A stretch of DNA of 64,000 nt from assembly GCA_028671895.1 (NCBI GenBank), contig CM053809.1, forward strand, positions 7,113,501 to 7,177,500. Reading direction: 5' to 3'. How positions within the stretch are numbered: position 1 is the stretch's first letter; every line of letters begins with the position of its first letter. Positions 63,701 to 64,000 of the stretch are shown here, piece after piece. The DNA comes from Oenanthe sinensis (taxonomy: Eukaryota; Streptophyta; Magnoliopsida; Apiales; Apiaceae). Position numbers and translations under genes: made by a program. The notes below the pieces were generated by a model, which was not told the DNA's origin, did not search any database, and worked only from the letters and a program-made list of their open reading frames with translations.

Positions 63701-64000
63701 TACTCCACGCAAGGCTAGTCTGTCTTCTTTAGAATGAGCTATTAAGCACTTCTCCTTGATAAAGTTTACTTTGTAACCTCTATCACAAAATTGACTGACG
63801 CTGAGTAGATTGTGCTTAAGTCCTTCCACCAAAGAGACATTTTCAATGATAACATTTCCTGTATTTAACTTGCCATATCCCGTAGTCATTCCTTTGCTGT
63901 TATCTCCAAAGGTGACGATTGGGCCAGCTCTCTCAACCACGTCTGATAGCAGGGCTCTATCTCCGGTCATATGCCTTGACGATCCGCTGTCCAGGATCCA
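60800..64000 (-). CDS. Copia pol polyprotein: protease (end), integrase, reverse transcriptase, RNase H (partial)
   Basis: The frame is open to the window edge, so the true start (in gag-pol) lies outside; about 1,066 codons are visible. Numbering from the first in-window Met at 63970, ten codons upstream encode WILDSGSSRH, which holds the aspartic protease DSG active site. The integrase zinc-binding HHCC motif follows (H124, H129, C158, C161), then the integrase core with the D-D-E triad D189, D252 and E288. An Asn/Ser/Gly-rich linker covers about 440-500. Reverse transcriptase spans about 555-800, with the first catalytic Asp at D658 (MDVKSAFLNG) and YVDD at 743-746. RNase H spans about 900-1020, with D907, E948, D983 and D1004. 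It ends ADIFTKPL and NNG before TAA. All catalytic residues are present and there are no internal stops, so these domains could be functional. Integrase before reverse transcriptase marks Ty1-copia; VYVDDIIFGST and the accessory frames point to Sirevirus. Confidence 0.96.
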   Translation of the reverse strand, partial: WILDSGSSRHMTGDRALLSDVVERAGPIVTFGDNSKGMTTGYGKLNTGNVIIENVSLVEGLKHNLLSVSQFCDRGYKVNFIKEKCLIAHSKEDRLALRGVRKGNLYVADFNSGTEAEANCFYSKASTEESWLWHKKLSHLNFKTMNSLVKRDLVRGLPPMEFTQEGLCEACQKGKSKKTTHRGTDTTNITEPLQLLHMDLFGPVNILSMSRKRYALVIMDDFTKYTWVLFLNSKDETPHLVIDHIKLIELDSKLPVRAIRSDNGTEFKNEVLNNFCSDKGITRQYSAPRTPQQNGVVERKNRTLIEAARTMLSESRLPIYFWAEAVNTACYTQNRTLINKDHMKTPYELMAGKKPTLKYFHVFGAKCFVLKDVDERIGKFEAKAHEAIFVGYSRRAYRVYIIDQHQVKESVNVTFDDTKLPSIQTEDSSESLKFDNYPDSHTDDEEEPEIAAGNNDINDSNDLGNSGGNNGNTGDSTNTSGGSTSHPGSNSGGDERSTGTTQHHNEFRGESSRSNLPRERIWSRDHPFELIIGDPDVGVRTRSATSNECLFSVFLSQEEPKKIEDALIDPDWVLAMQEELNQFERQEVWTLVPRPKDRSVIGTKWVYRNKLDGDGIVTRNKARLVAKGYSQEEGIDYDETYAPVARLEAIRIFLAFAAHSNFKVYQMDVKSAFLNGKLEEEVYVEQPPGFENPEFADFVYFLFKALYGLKQAPRTWYDTLSEFLLENGFTRGVIDKTLFYKLHNKDMIFVQVYVDDIIFGSTNENLCKRFAKLMQSRYEMSMMGELSFFLGLQVKQKEDGIFICQSKYVRDLLRKYSLEDSSPAKTPMPTATKLDKDETGKKVDITSYRGMIGSLLYLTASRPDIMFATCLCARFQSDPRESHLIAVKRIFRYLKGTPDLGIWYPKDTGFDLIGYTDSDYAGCRMDRKSTSGSCQFLGRRLISWYSKKQHSVSTSTAEAEYIAAGSCCAQILWIRNQLNDYGLALNKIPIYCDNTSAIAISNNPVQHSRTKHIDIRYHFIREHVMNGTVVLHFVPTEDQIADIFTKPLDESTFSKLVSELGMLNNG

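Larger units (their letters stand above)
54719..64000 (-). mobile_element. Ty1-copia LTR retrotransposon, Sirevirus-type, 3' part (partial)
   Basis: The element runs on the minus strand and is cut by the right edge. In element order the window holds protease end, integrase, reverse transcriptase, RNase H, a spacer, three accessory frames, a polypurine tract and the 3' LTR. Integrase before reverse transcriptase is the Ty1-copia order. Extra coding frames between pol and the 3' LTR are characteristic of Sireviruses such as soybean SIRE1. The element inserted into the satellite at 54718/54719. Gag, the primer-binding site and the 5' LTR are missing from view; with a 1.4-kb LTR the full element is probably over 12 kb. 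The open pol frame suggests a fairly young insertion, but the accessory region is broken. Assignment to Sirevirus is inference from layout and motif style, not from a search. Confidence 0.93.

Overview
The window comes from a plant nuclear genome, most likely a eudicot (possibly an asterid; this is inference from the style of the retroelement's accessory genes). About 85% of it is one AT-rich satellite array. The rest is the 3' part of a minus-strand Ty1-copia LTR retrotransposon of the Sirevirus type. I see no host gene, no tRNA or rRNA gene and no prokaryotic feature.

Positions 1-54718 are a continuous satellite that already fills the left edge. The unit is 140 bp, made of three related subunits of 50, 50 and 40 bp, giving roughly 390 units. 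Units are grouped into higher-order repeats (HORs): an 842-bp HOR (about four copies at 18.2-21.5 kb, about two at 23.0-24.9 and again at 37.1-39.0 kb), a 1,080-bp tandem duplication (43.8-46.0 kb) and a 1,313-bp HOR (50.5-53.15 kb). Above these sits a head-to-tail duplication of a whole 14.1-kb block (21,915-36,006) as a second block (36,007 to about 51,782). Their length difference of 1,684 bp is fully explained by five discrete indels. Short open frames recur on both strands of the satellite; they are by-products of the repeat, not genes.

At 54,719 the satellite is cut in mid-subunit by the retrotransposon, which runs beyond the right edge. Read on the minus strand it contains: the end of the protease, then integrase, reverse transcriptase and RNase H in one uninterrupted frame (64,000-60,800); an 874-bp spacer; three accessory frames of 401, 662 and 112 codons (59,925-56,354); a polypurine tract (56,134-56,127); and a 3' LTR of about 1.41 kb (56,125-54,719) with a TATA box and a repeat-rich U3. 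Gag, the primer-binding site and the 5' LTR lie outside the window.

The most interesting part is the spacer before the accessory frames. It carries eight copies of the same 'CTCGGTATGACTTA' motif that is repeated in the LTR U3, arranged as four direct followed by four inverted copies. This is followed by what looks like a plant 5' leader (an AAACCCTAA telo-box and a strong AAAATGGCT start context). I infer that the accessory cassette may have its own promoter. The cassette is broken by one in-frame TAA and one frame change, although the pol frame is open.
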